Shown here piece after piece: positions 53,636-62,098 of a DNA stretch of 64,000 nt. The position numbers and the translations under genes were made by a program. Position 1 is the stretch's first letter. Each line of letters starts with the position of its first letter. The stretch is from the NCBI GenBank assembly GCA_965262365.1, contig OZ253541.1, forward strand, positions 1,116,001-1,180,000. Reading direction: 5' to 3'. This DNA is from UBA6522 sp965262365 (GTDB lineage Bacteria; Pseudomonadota; Gammaproteobacteria; Steroidobacterales; Rariloculaceae). Below the pieces are notes generated by a model. That model was given only the letters and a program-made list of their open reading frames with translations, had not been told where the DNA came from and ran no database searches.

Positions 53636-54622
53636 TTACTCCTTCAACCAGGCCATGCGTCCCCGCAACTGGGCGCCGACCGTTTCTATCCGGCTGTTCA
53701 GATCTTCCTGTAGCAACCGGGTGTATTCCGGCAGCCCGGACTCGTATTCGGATACCCAGTTGCGGGCGAATGTCCCGTCCTGAATCTCCTTCAGGACCTC
53801 GCGCATATTTTCATGGGTGTGGTCATCCACAACCTTCGGACCGCTCGTCAGGTCGCCGTACTTCGCCGTCTCGCTGACGAACTCGTGCATCTTCGCCAGA
53901 CCTCCCTCATGGAGCAGGTCAACGATCAGCTTGACCTCGTGCATGCATTCGAAATAGGCGACTTCGGGTTGGTAGCCTGCGTCGACGAGCGTCTCGAATC
54001 CGCGCACGATGAGTTCGGACAGACCGCCGCACAGTACGGCCTGCTCACCGAAAAGGTCGGTCTCCGTTTCCTCGGCAAAAGTGGTCGTCAGTACGCCTCC
54101 CCTGGTTCCGCCGAGGCCGTTGGCGTAGGCCAGTGCACGCGTCTGAGCCTGCCCGGTCACATCCTGGTGCACCGCCATCAGGCAGGGCACGCCGCGGCCG
54201 GCTTCGTACTGCCGCCTGACCAGGTCGCCAGGTCCCTTCGGTGCGATCAGGACCACGTCCAGATCATCGCGAGGCGTGATTCGAGCGTAATGTATGTTGA
54301 ATCCGTGGGCGAACAGAATCGTCGCATTCGCGCGGATCATCGGCAGGATTCGTGCGTAGATTTCCGCCTGAACCATGTCGGGCGTGAGAAAGGCGATCAA
54401 ACCGGCCCCTTCGGCAGCCTGCTCGAAGGTCTGGACCGCAAATCCGTCGTTCTCGGCCCTGGCCCACGTGGAGCCGTCCGGACGCAGACCCACCGCCACG
54501 TCATAGCCCGAGTCCCGCAGGTTCAGGGCATGGGCGCGTCCCTGGCTGCCATAGCCCAGGATCGCGATCCGTTCACCGCCAAGCGCCTCCGGATGGGCGT
54601 CCGATTCTTCAAACAATTCCAT
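53636..54622 (-). CDS. ilvC: Ketol-acid reductoisomerase (class I)
   Basis: 328 aa. The NADPH-binding Rossmann motif is ILGYGSQGRAHALNLRDSG with the cofactor loop VGLRPDGSTW. The knotted domain has APKGPGDLVRRQYEAGRGVP, QALAYANGLGGTR-like LAYANGLGGTRGG, the metal site FGEQAVLCGGLSELI and ECMHEVKLIVDL. First gene of the operon, 39 bp after the attenuator terminator. ilvBN/IH (acetolactate synthase) is not in the window. Confidence 0.97.
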   Translation of the reverse strand: MELFEESDAHPEALGGERIAILGYGSQGRAHALNLRDSGYDVAVGLRPDGSTWARAENDGFAVQTFEQAAEGAGLIAFLTPDMVQAEIYARILPMIRANATILFAHGFNIHYARITPRDDLDVVLIAPKGPGDLVRRQYEAGRGVPCLMAVHQDVTGQAQTRALAYANGLGGTRGGVLTTTFAEETETDLFGEQAVLCGGLSELIVRGFETLVDAGYQPEVAYFECMHEVKLIVDLLHEGGLAKMHEFVSETAKYGDLTSGPKVVDDHTHENMREVLKEIQDGTFARNWVSEYESGLPEYTRLLQEDLNSRIETVGAQLRGRMAWLKE

Positions 54623-54660
54623 TGCAGCGACCTCTCAGTTTTCCCAACCATCCGGGGAAC

Positions 54661-54692
54661 AAAAAAAACCCCGCAACCTTTCGGGTGCGGGG
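54661..54692 (-). terminator. Attenuator terminator before ilvC
   Basis: On the minus strand CCCCGCACC and GGTTGCGGGG form a stable hairpin (54669-54692) followed by eight T (54668-54661). It lies between the leader peptide and ilvC. Its first arm can instead pair with the leader's GGGTGCGGGC (54723-54732), forming an antiterminator. Confidence 0.88.
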
Positions 54693-54711
54693 CTTGTATC
54701 GGTTTTCGTCG

Positions 54712-54783
54712 TTACGCCAAATGCCCGCACCCGCAGCGGCAAAGCAGCACGGGGAGGAGCAGGGCCTGGCGAGTTACGTTCAT
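54712..54783 (-). CDS. Leucine-rich leader peptide of the ilvC-leu operon
   Basis: A 23-aa ORF, MNVTRQALLLPVLLCRCGC then GHLA. Five of its 23 codons in one short run are Leu (LLL-P-V-LL), and Val is also present. The codons for CGCG overlap the antiterminator arm. Ribosome stalling at the Leu run when Leu-tRNA is scarce would leave that arm free and let transcription go on to ilvC. This is the classical amino-acid attenuator layout. No strong ribosome-binding site is seen. Confidence 0.8.
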   Translation of the reverse strand: MNVTRQALLLPVLLCRCGCGHLA

Positions 54784-54825
54784 CTCAGTCAGGTACAAAA
54801 TCCGGGTTCATGTTCAAGAGTGCGC

Positions 54826-54854
54826 ATGATCCGGCATAGCCATCGGATTGTCAA
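54826..54854 (-). promoter_or_regulatory. Promoter of the ilvC-leu operon
   Basis: Minus strand TTGACA (54854-54849), a 17-bp spacer and GATCAT (54831-54826). The -35 is perfect and the -10 matches 4 of 6. Transcription would begin near 54819, about 35 nt before the leader peptide. Confidence 0.7.
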
Positions 54855-55142
54855 CGTAGCGCGATGCCTGGAGCAGCATTCCGAATCCATCATTCCGTGT
54901 AGCAGCGTCCCTGACGGCCATGGTCAGGGGCATCGACCCGATCAGACCTGAATTCCAATTAACATTTGTGGCAAAAGTCGGCAGTTTTACGCTATCCTTC
55001 CGCTCCGGGCACGAATCGGCAGAGCTTTTTTTGCATGTACCGTCGGCACGCCGAACGGCAACAAGCCTGGATTGACAGCAACAGAATTTAAATGTTGGAT
55101 CGGAAGGTTCTTAAAGGAATCCCAGGGATTTGAGGAGTGGGC
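54855..55142. other. Divergent intergenic region, ilvC leader and Ton operon
   Basis: About 290 bp between the ilvC promoter (minus) and the Ton operon (plus). It should contain the Ton operon promoter, but no convincing -35/-10 pair is picked out; a GAGGAG ribosome-binding site ends the region. Confidence 0.4.
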
Positions 55143-55913
55143 ATGATTGGGAAACGTAGCGCGGCGTTGCTGTTCGGCACGCTTGGCGTGATTCTCGCGG
55201 CGGAATTGGCCGTGGGTCAGGGAGTGGATCGGCTAATCGAGGCCGAGGGCGTCCGGATTCAGCAGGCACAGGCGTCACAGGACCAGGTTGATGACGTCGT
55301 GGCTGAGACCCGGACGTTGGCCGAAGAATATCGGGCAGTACTGAAGGAAGTGGATGGCCTCCAAGTCTATAACACCTTGCTTGATCGACAGATCGAGGAC
55401 CAGGAGACCGAGCTTTCCAACCTCAGGACTTCCATCGACCAGGTGCAGTTCATCGAACGACAGATATTGCCTCTGTTGACGCGAATGGTTGATGGGCTGG
55501 AGCGGTTTGTCGAGTTGGATGTTCCGTTTCTTATCGAGGAGCGCACGGCACGGGTGGAGAACAACAATGCTCTGCTTGAACGAGCCGACGTCACCGCTGC
55601 TGAGAAATTCCGTGTCGTCATGGAAGCCTGGCAGATCGAGAATGACTACGCGCGGACGATCTCCACCTACACGGATGAACTGGAGATAGACGGCGTCAAC
55701 AGGGAAGTCGACGTATTGCAGGTCGGGCGGGTCGCGCTTCTGTACCAGACGCCGGACGGTGCCCAGTCCGGTTCCTGGGACCAACGGACGCGCCAATGGG
55801 TCCCGGTTGGCAATGAATACCGCAATTCGATCCGCCAGGGAATCAGTCTGGCGCTTAACCAATTGGCACCTACATTGTTGCTCCTGCCCATGGCTCCGCC
55901 GGAGGAAGGCTAA
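55143..55913 (+). CDS. DUF3450 protein of a Ton energy-transduction system
   Basis: A 256-aa exported coiled-coil protein. The ATG at 55143 follows GAGGAG and starts a signal peptide (AALLFGTLGVILAAELAVGQ). Two long helices (DQVDDVVAETRTLAEEYRAV, EDQETELSNLRTSIDQVQFI) and the DUF3450 segments LPLLTRMVDGLERFVELDVP and GRVALLYQTPDG follow. DUF3450 genes regularly head ExbB/ExbD/TonB clusters; the protein is periplasmic and its exact job is unknown. The stop overlaps the next ATG. Confidence 0.9.
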   Translation: MIGKRSAALLFGTLGVILAAELAVGQGVDRLIEAEGVRIQQAQASQDQVDDVVAETRTLAEEYRAVLKEVDGLQVYNTLLDRQIEDQETELSNLRTSIDQVQFIERQILPLLTRMVDGLERFVELDVPFLIEERTARVENNNALLERADVTAAEKFRVVMEAWQIENDYARTISTYTDELEIDGVNREVDVLQVGRVALLYQTPDGAQSGSWDQRTRQWVPVGNEYRNSIRQGISLALNQLAPTLLLLPMAPPEEG

Positions 55914-57292
55914 TGAAAACCCACAGAATATTGCTTCCAGCGGCGGTGCTGGCAGTCGCATTCGCAGCGCCTGTTCAGGCCCAGGATGCCGAAGTTCTAA
56001 GTCTGGACGAACTGCTACAGATAGTTCGCGATGCCGGAGGTCGAGACGTTGAGGAAGAGGCGGCGCGGCTTCGGGAATTCGAGCAGAATCAGGCGAATCA
56101 GCAGCAGCTTCTGAATGACGCGCAGGCCCAGAAGGCCGCCGAAGAGGCTCGCAGTGGGCGGCTGGAGACGACCTTCGAAGAAAACGAGCTGTTGATTGCC
56201 GATGTAACCGAACAGCTCAACGTGCGTTTGGGTTCACTGCGTGAATTGTTCGGCGTGCTCCAGCAGGTGGCGGGTGACGCCCGGGGCCTGTTCGAGGCGT
56301 CGCTTACCAACATCGAGTATCCAGAGCGGTCCCAGTTTCTCACCGATCTGGCGGCGAAAATGGGCTCCAGCAGTCAGCTCGCGTCCATTGAGGAAATCGA
56401 ACGGTTATGGTTCGAGCTTCAGCGCGAAGCGACGGAACTGGGCAAGATCAAGCGCCTCTCGAATTTTGAGGTGATCGCGCCCAACGGCGATATTCTCAGC
56501 GAGGACATCGTGCGCATCGGCGGATTCAATATCGTCGCGGACGGGCGTTACCTGGCTCGCAACCCCGAGACCAATTCAGTGGGGGAACTGCAACGCCAGC
56601 CGGAGCAAGGACGGTTCACCGGTAGCACTTCGGCGATGCTGGACGCGGGGCCAGGGGACGATTTTGTCCGGTTTGGCCTCGACCCGACTTCCGGACAGAT
56701 TCTCGGTTTGCTGGTGAGGGAGCCGAGCTTCCAGGAACGGATTCAGCAGGGCGGCATCGTGGGATACATCATTATCACGCTTGGCATATTCGGCGTGTTG
56801 CTGTCGCTCGAGCGCCTCATCAGCCTGGGTATCGCGGGCAGAAAGGTGAAAGCCCAACTCAAGAGCGAGACGGCGAGCGAGAAGAATGCGCTCGGCCGCG
56901 TGCTGCGGGCTTACGAGAGCAACAAGGAAGTGGATACGGAGACGCTGGAACTGAAGCTCGGTGAAGCGATTCTCAAGGAAGTTCCACCACTGCAGCGGGG
57001 AATCCTTATCATCAAGGTGATTTCGGTCGTTGCGCCGCTGCTGGGTCTTCTGGGCACCGTGACCGGAATGATCAACACCTTCCAGGCGATCACCCTGTTC
57101 GGTACCGGCGACCCGACACGAATGGCCGGCGGCATTTCCCAGGCGCTCGTGACCACGCAGTTGGGGCTCTACGTAGCCGTCCCGACGGTGTTGTTGCATA
57201 CCGTCGTCAGCGGCCGCAGCCGCGGGATCATCCAGATCCTGCAGGAACAAAGTGCGGGGATCGTCGCGGAGCAGTCGGAAAGGGCGCACTAG
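55913..57292 (+). CDS. ExbB/TolQ-family channel with periplasmic domain (TtpC-like)
   Basis: 459 aa. A signal peptide (VLAVAFAAPVQAQ) and ~270 residues of helical periplasmic domain precede a TolQ/ExbB domain: membrane helix IVGYIIITLGIFGVLLSLER, then LLGLLGTVTGMINTFQAITL and TTQLGLYVAVPTVLLHTVV. This layout is that of TtpC of the Vibrio TonB2 system. It would help couple the proton gradient to TonB. Confidence 0.9.
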   Translation: MKTHRILLPAAVLAVAFAAPVQAQDAEVLSLDELLQIVRDAGGRDVEEEAARLREFEQNQANQQQLLNDAQAQKAAEEARSGRLETTFEENELLIADVTEQLNVRLGSLRELFGVLQQVAGDARGLFEASLTNIEYPERSQFLTDLAAKMGSSSQLASIEEIERLWFELQREATELGKIKRLSNFEVIAPNGDILSEDIVRIGGFNIVADGRYLARNPETNSVGELQRQPEQGRFTGSTSAMLDAGPGDDFVRFGLDPTSGQILGLLVREPSFQERIQQGGIVGYIIITLGIFGVLLSLERLISLGIAGRKVKAQLKSETASEKNALGRVLRAYESNKEVDTETLELKLGEAILKEVPPLQRGILIIKVISVVAPLLGLLGTVTGMINTFQAITLFGTGDPTRMAGGISQALVTTQLGLYVAVPTVLLHTVVSGRSRGIIQILQEQSAGIVAEQSERAH

Positions 57293-57377
57293 GCATGAGT
57301 TCGAGACGAACGATGCGTCGCGGCGGCCGGTCAAGGTTCGGCGATGGTGCAAAGGTTCGCAGGAACGGGAGCAAGCG

Positions 57378-57905
57378 ATGCAGTCGCTGATTGACGCCTA
57401 TATAGCCATTCGGGACTTCCTGGAATTGGGTGGCCCTGTGTTGCGAATGATAGGCGTAGTGATCCTCGTCATGTGGATACTCATTCTTGAGCGGCTCATT
57501 TACTTTCGGACCGGTCTGAAGGCAGTCACCAGGGAAGCCTTCGAGGCCTGGGAGAGCCGAGGCGAACGCAAGTCCTGGCACGCCCACCAGATCAGGACTG
57601 CCATGATTTCCAAGGTATCCGAGGCCGCCAATAGCGGTCTTCCCATGATCCAGACGCTCGTCGCCCTGTGTCCGCTGATGGGCTTGCTGGGGACCGTGAC
57701 GGGAATGATCGCGGTATTCGAGGTCATGGCGATTTCAGGGACAGGCAACCCGCGCTCCATGGCGTCGGGCGTCTCCATGGCAACCATCCCGACGATGGCC
57801 GGGATGGTCGGCGCGCTTTCAGGCGTATTTCTGGTCACCGTGCTCGCACGTACCGCGAAGCGGAGCGTCCTGAAACTTGAAGACGGTATGACCATGGATC
57901 ACTAG
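57378..57905 (+). CDS. exbB: ExbB-like biopolymer transport protein
   Basis: A 175-aa MotA/TolQ/ExbB protein from the ATG at 57378, with three membrane helices: VLRMIGVVILVMWILILERL, PLMGLLGTVTGMIAVFEVMA and AGMVGALSGVFLVTVLARTA. The proton-channel Thr-rich segment GTVTGM is present. Second ExbB-type gene in the cluster. Confidence 0.93.
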   Translation: MQSLIDAYIAIRDFLELGGPVLRMIGVVILVMWILILERLIYFRTGLKAVTREAFEAWESRGERKSWHAHQIRTAMISKVSEAANSGLPMIQTLVALCPLMGLLGTVTGMIAVFEVMAISGTGNPRSMASGVSMATIPTMAGMVGALSGVFLVTVLARTAKRSVLKLEDGMTMDH

Positions 57906-57973
57906 GCGGGTAGGGTTGCATATACCTAGAAACGTGAGGTATAGTCACGGACATGCGCGAATGAGGAGGCACA

Positions 57974-58387
57974 GTGAAGAGACGCATTGCGAACATCAGG
58001 GTTGAGAACGAAGAAAATGAAATCAATCTCACGCCCATGCTGGACGTTGTGTTCATCATGCTGATCTTCTTCATCGTCACCGCCAGCTTTCTGCGGGAGG
58101 CCGGCCTGGACACCAACCGGCCGGATCAGGACCAGCCCCAGGTGACGCAGGACGAGGAAGGCGCCATTCTGGTCATCATCGACGAAACCGATGACATCTG
58201 GATCGATAACCGAATCGTCGATCCCCGGGCTGTTCGCCCCAACATCCAGCGGCTCCACGCCGAAAACCCTGACAGGCCCGTCGTCGTCCAGGTCAGTAAC
58301 TCATCCCGCGCCGAGTCACTTGTGACAGTGATGGATGCTTCCCGTCAGGCCGACGTGTACGATATATCCATTGCCGCGGCGCCATGA
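57974..58387 (+). CDS. exbD: ExbD-like biopolymer transport protein (first copy)
   Basis: 137 aa, GTG start at 57974 after a GAGGAGG ribosome-binding site. The single membrane helix carries the proton-relay Asp in NLTPMLDVVFIML. A periplasmic domain follows (IWIDNRIVDPRAVRPNIQRL, VVVQVSNSSRAESLVTVMDA). Pairs with ExbB. Confidence 0.95.
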   Translation: MKRRIANIRVENEENEINLTPMLDVVFIMLIFFIVTASFLREAGLDTNRPDQDQPQVTQDEEGAILVIIDETDDIWIDNRIVDPRAVRPNIQRLHAENPDRPVVVQVSNSSRAESLVTVMDASRQADVYDISIAAAP

Positions 58388-58428
58388 GCGCGGGAAGAAG
58401 TCGAACAGTTCTGAAGGAGCAATAAGCA

Positions 58429-58836
58429 ATGCGTGATTCCATTGCCGAGTCAATGGCCGAGGAAGAAGCTGAAATCAATCTCACGCCCATGCTGGACGTG
58501 GTTTTCATCATGCTGATCTTCTTCATCGTGACTGCGGTGTTCGTCAAGGAACCGGGAATTCAGGTGGATCGGCCTCAAGCCGTCACCGCCTTGATACCGG
58601 AGGGCGGTTCGATCTTTATCGCGATCAGCCCCAACAACGAATATTGGATCGATCAACGCAACGTGGACCTGGCTGGATTGAAGCCGATCGTCGAACGCAT
58701 GCATAGGGAAACTCCGGAAGGAGGAGTGGTTATCCAGGCGGATAACCAGGCTCAAAACGAATTCGTTCTCGCGGCGATGGATCTCGCCAAGGAAGTGGGC
58801 ATCGACGACGTAACGCTGGCTGCGGTGGTACCGTAG
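58429..58836 (+). CDS. exbD: ExbD-like biopolymer transport protein (second copy)
   Basis: 135 aa, with the same NLTPMLDVVFIML relay helix as the preceding gene and a related periplasmic domain (YWIDQRNVDLAGLKPIVERM). The near-identical helix and shared layout point to a tandem duplication. Two ExbD genes per operon are usual in this cluster type. Confidence 0.95.
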   Translation: MRDSIAESMAEEEAEINLTPMLDVVFIMLIFFIVTAVFVKEPGIQVDRPQAVTALIPEGGSIFIAISPNNEYWIDQRNVDLAGLKPIVERMHRETPEGGVVIQADNQAQNEFVLAAMDLAKEVGIDDVTLAAVVP

Positions 58837-58930
58837 CGAGTCGTCGAGGCTTCGCCAATGACGAAGGATCCACTGCGCCGATGAGTTGAAGGGCGCTTGG
58901 ACTTGGATTTAATACTGTGGAGGAGATGTC

Positions 58931-59530
58931 ATGATTGCCCGATTCACTACCGCCGTGGCCGTCGGCGGAGCCGTCACGTTCGGCCTCTTGTTCATGATGC
59001 AGTTGTTGATTGCCACCGGTGAGGAAGCTGTCACCGATACCGATCGTATCAGGCTCGATGAATTCGTTCGCGTAGAGCGCAACGAAGTCATAGAGACCAA
59101 GAAGCAAAAGCCCGAGAAGCCGCCTGAGCCGGAAGTTCCGCCGGAGATGCCTGAACCGCAGAATTCCAACCAGTTCGACAATTCGATGTCCGTATCCATT
59201 TCGGCCCCGAGCACACAGGTCAACCTGAACGTGACCGGCGTCGCTTTCGGAGTCAGCGACGGCGAATACCTGCCCATCGTCAAGGTTGCGCCGGTGTACC
59301 CCTCAAGGGCGCTTTCCAGAGGCCTCGAAGGCTACGTTATCGTGGAATTCACGGTGACTCAGGCCGGGGCCGTCAAGGACGTAACTGTCGTGGAGTCCAC
59401 CAGCAGCCTGTTTGAGCGGGCGGCGGTAGAGGCGGCTTTCAAGTTCAAGTACAAGCCGCGTGTTATCGACGGTGTTGCAGTCGAAGTTCCCGGAGTCCGG
59501 AACAAGATCACCTTCGAGATCACCCAGTAG
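58931..59530 (+). CDS. tonB: TonB energy transducer
   Basis: A 199-aa protein. An N-terminal helix (VGGAVTFGLLFMMQLLIA) and a Pro/Glu/Lys-rich spacer (KPEKPPEPEVPPEMPEP) lead to the TonB C-terminal domain (YPSRALSRGLEGYVIVEFTV, DVTVVESTSSLFERAAVEAA, KYKPRV) that contacts TonB-dependent receptors. No receptor gene is in the window. Confidence 0.95.
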   Translation: MIARFTTAVAVGGAVTFGLLFMMQLLIATGEEAVTDTDRIRLDEFVRVERNEVIETKKQKPEKPPEPEVPPEMPEPQNSNQFDNSMSVSISAPSTQVNLNVTGVAFGVSDGEYLPIVKVAPVYPSRALSRGLEGYVIVEFTVTQAGAVKDVTVVESTSSLFERAAVEAAFKFKYKPRVIDGVAVEVPGVRNKITFEITQ

Positions 59531-59545
59531 CGGAGGAGCCATCTC

Positions 59546-60859
59546 ATGCGTGGTACTCGAGCATTACTCCCTGTATTGGCCGCTGCGTTCGTCGCGGTGC
59601 TCGCGGCTCCCGCCGCCTTCTCCCAGGGAATGGGAGGCATGCAAGGCGGCGAAGGCAGCGCCGCAGCAGAGGCTGAGACCCGCAGGACGCCGGCCATGAG
59701 GGAGCGGGTCTATACGCGGCTCGCCGAGGCGCAGGAATGCGCCGAGGTGGACGACGTCGAATGCGCCCAGCAGAGGTTGGCGCAAGTGCGCGATATGGAT
59801 GACCTGAACAGTTATGAAATGGCGCAGATGTGGAACTTCTACGCCTTCATCTACTTTGGTCAGGACAACTACAGGGAAGCCATTCGCGCCTACGAGATGG
59901 TCCTGCAGCAGCCCGATCTGCCGCTGGGCATGGAAACCACCACCATGTACACGCTGTGCCAGCTCTACTTCCAGCAGGAGCGCTACGACGACTCGTTGGC
60001 CATGCTGGATCGCTGGTTCGGTGTCTCGGAGGACCCGGGTGCGGATCCCTATGTACTGAGGGCACAGCTCTTCTATTCCCTGCAGCGGTTCCGGGAGGGT
60101 ATCGAACCGGTCAGGACAGCCATTCAGATCAATCAGGGTCTGGGACGCGAACCGCAGGAAAACTGGTATCGGTTGCTGAACGTCTTCTACTACGAGTTGG
60201 AGGACTACGAAAACGTTATTGACGTGCTTCGGACAATGATCGAGTTGTGGCCAAAGCGGGAATATTTCGTTCAGCTTTCGGCCATGTACGGGCAGGAAGG
60301 CGACGACGGCGCCCAGTTGGGCCTTTACCAGGTTGCGCATGAAGCCGGGTGGCTGACCCGCAGCAACGAACTCATTCAGATGGCGCAATTGCTTCTCCAG
60401 GCCGACGTTCCCGTCCAGGCGGCAATGATCATGCAAGATAGGCTCGAAGACGGCACCATCGAATCGAACGAGCGAAACTGGCGGTTGTTGGCCCAGTCAT
60501 GGCAGCTCGCGCAAGATGACGTCAGAGCGGTTCCGGCACTGACGCGTGCAGCCGGGTTGGCCGAGGACGGAACCATCGATATCAACCTGGCACAGTCCTA
60601 CCAGAATCTCTACGAGTGGGAGGCTTGCGTTGAATCGGCCCGGGAAGGCATTCGAAAGGGCGACCTGCGCCGCGAGGATCAGGCCTACATGATCCTCGGC
60701 GCCTGTCTGTTCGAGCAGAAGGAATACACTGCGGCTCGAAACGCGTTTGAAGAGGCTGCCGACGACGAACGCAGCCGCACCAATGCCAGAAGCTGGATAC
60801 AGTACGTCGATTCGGAAGAAACCAGGGATCGGGAACTCGCGGCGGCCCTGGCCCGTTAG
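59546..60859 (+). CDS. Ton-associated TPR-repeat protein
   Basis: 437 aa, with a signal peptide (LAAAFVAVLAAPAAFSQ) and about eight TPR-like helix pairs (for example NFYAFIYFGQDNYREAIRAY, YTLCQLYFQQERYDDSLAML, YMILGACLFEQKEYTAARNA). TPR proteins commonly close DUF3450/ExbBD/TonB operons. It is probably a periplasmic scaffold between the Ton complex and receptors. Confidence 0.88.
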   Translation: MRGTRALLPVLAAAFVAVLAAPAAFSQGMGGMQGGEGSAAAEAETRRTPAMRERVYTRLAEAQECAEVDDVECAQQRLAQVRDMDDLNSYEMAQMWNFYAFIYFGQDNYREAIRAYEMVLQQPDLPLGMETTTMYTLCQLYFQQERYDDSLAMLDRWFGVSEDPGADPYVLRAQLFYSLQRFREGIEPVRTAIQINQGLGREPQENWYRLLNVFYYELEDYENVIDVLRTMIELWPKREYFVQLSAMYGQEGDDGAQLGLYQVAHEAGWLTRSNELIQMAQLLLQADVPVQAAMIMQDRLEDGTIESNERNWRLLAQSWQLAQDDVRAVPALTRAAGLAEDGTIDINLAQSYQNLYEWEACVESAREGIRKGDLRREDQAYMILGACLFEQKEYTAARNAFEEAADDERSRTNARSWIQYVDSEETRDRELAAALAR

Positions 60860-60886
60860 TCCGTCCTCCAGCGAATCCACGAATTG

Positions 60887-60909
60887 CCGCCCGCGACTTC
60901 CGCGGGCGG
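60887..60909 (+). terminator. Terminator after the Ton operon
   Basis: CCGCCCGCG-ACTTC-CGCGGGCGG is a perfect 9-bp GC-rich stem 27 bp after the TPR stop. Only three T follow, so termination may be partial and transcription may read into the peroxiredoxin gene. Confidence 0.7.
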
Positions 60910-60937
60910 TTTAACATTGAACAGGAGTTTCCAGATC

Positions 60938-61423
60938 ATGGCTATCAGCGTAGGCGATTCGGTACCCGAGGGCACACTCACCCGGATGGGTGACGCGGGA
61001 CCCGAGCCCGTCACCACGGACGTCCTCTTCAAGGGCAAGAAGGTCGTATTTTTTGCCGTCCCGGGTGCATTCACGCCTACCTGTGCGATCAAGCACCTGC
61101 CCGGTTATCAGCACGACGCGGACACCATCCGGACCAGGGGCGTAGATACCATCGCGTGCATGGCAGTCAATGACGTGTTCGTAATGGACGCGTGGGCCCG
61201 GTCGGCCAACACCGGAGACGACGTGCTCATGCTTGCCGATGGCAATGCGGACTATGCGGCCGCCCTGGGACTGTCCTGGGATCTGTCGGGGCTTGGTCTG
61301 GGCATCCGAAGTCAGCGTTTCTCCATGATTGTGGACGATGGCGTGATCACCCACCTGAACCTGGAACCGCCGGGCGAGTTCGGCATCAGCGGCTCGGAAC
61401 AAATCCTCGAGCAGCTCGGCTGA
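60938..61423 (+). CDS. Peroxiredoxin, Prx5 type
   Basis: 161 aa from the ATG at 60938 behind CAGGAG. The peroxidatic Cys is in AVPGAFTPTCAIKHLPGY (about residue 49). AMAVNDVFVMDAWA, LGLSWDLSGLGLG and RFSMIVDDG are the Prx5/AhpE-type core. It reduces peroxides with a thiol donor such as glutathione or glutaredoxin. Complete. Confidence 0.93.
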   Translation: MAISVGDSVPEGTLTRMGDAGPEPVTTDVLFKGKKVVFFAVPGAFTPTCAIKHLPGYQHDADTIRTRGVDTIACMAVNDVFVMDAWARSANTGDDVLMLADGNADYAAALGLSWDLSGLGLGIRSQRFSMIVDDGVITHLNLEPPGEFGISGSEQILEQLG

Positions 61424-61429
61424 ATTCGG

Positions 61430-61983
61430 GCCTCCTGCCCGGAACGAGGCGCGTCCATGGCGTCGCCGCCAATATCACCGACCGCCGCCACCCTCTACCC
61501 CCGGTAGATGATTTTGCCGCTACGCTCGGAGCCTGGGGAATTTCCAAAGCCAGCAACGTGGTCGTTTACGACGATTTGTCCGGGGCAATCGCAGCGCGGC
61601 TTTGGTGGATGCTGCGGTGGGTAGGGCACGGTGCCGTTTATGTCCTTGACGGCGGTCTGGGTGGGTGGGGGGCTACCGGTCTGCCACTGGACCAGGAGAT
61701 TCCCCGCGTCCGCGCGGAACGATATGTCGTGGAGCAGGCGCGTAGCGACTGGGTTGTCTCAGCGGATCAGGTTCCGTCGGAGTTGGCGTATGGCGCGAAG
61801 CTTGTCGACGCACGAGCTCCGGAGCGGTATCAGGGGGTCACCGAGCCCATCGATCCCGTCGCCGGTCACGTCCCGGGCGCCGTTACCGCGGCCGGTCTGG
61901 GAGACGGTCGTGTCTACGTTGGTTCCTGGAGCGAGTGGATTCGAGATCCCCAGCGGCCGATCGCCACCGGAGCAGTGTCCTGA
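61430..61983 (+). pseudogene. Rhodanese (sulfurtransferase) with deleted active site
   Basis: The frame reads HPLPPVDDFAATLGAWGISK, VVVYDDLSGAIAARLWWMLR, GHGAVYVLDGGLGGW and LVDARAPERYQGVTEPIDPV, the two-domain thiosulfate sulfurtransferase layout. The first ~60 residues are missing. After GHVPGA the sequence jumps through VTA to AGLGDGRVYVGSWSEWIRDP, skipping ~60 residues that include the catalytic Cys loop. The remaining frame is open but cannot encode an active enzyme. Confidence 0.82.
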
Positions 61984-62098
61984 CGCGACAGTCGAAGACC
62001 GCAGCGGCCGGGTTTTGCTGAATTTTCAGCGCGTTTCGGTTGGCGTTTGACGCTCAATGTGTTAAAGCACTTCCGTAGTTCGCCGTCGGGGTCACGTT

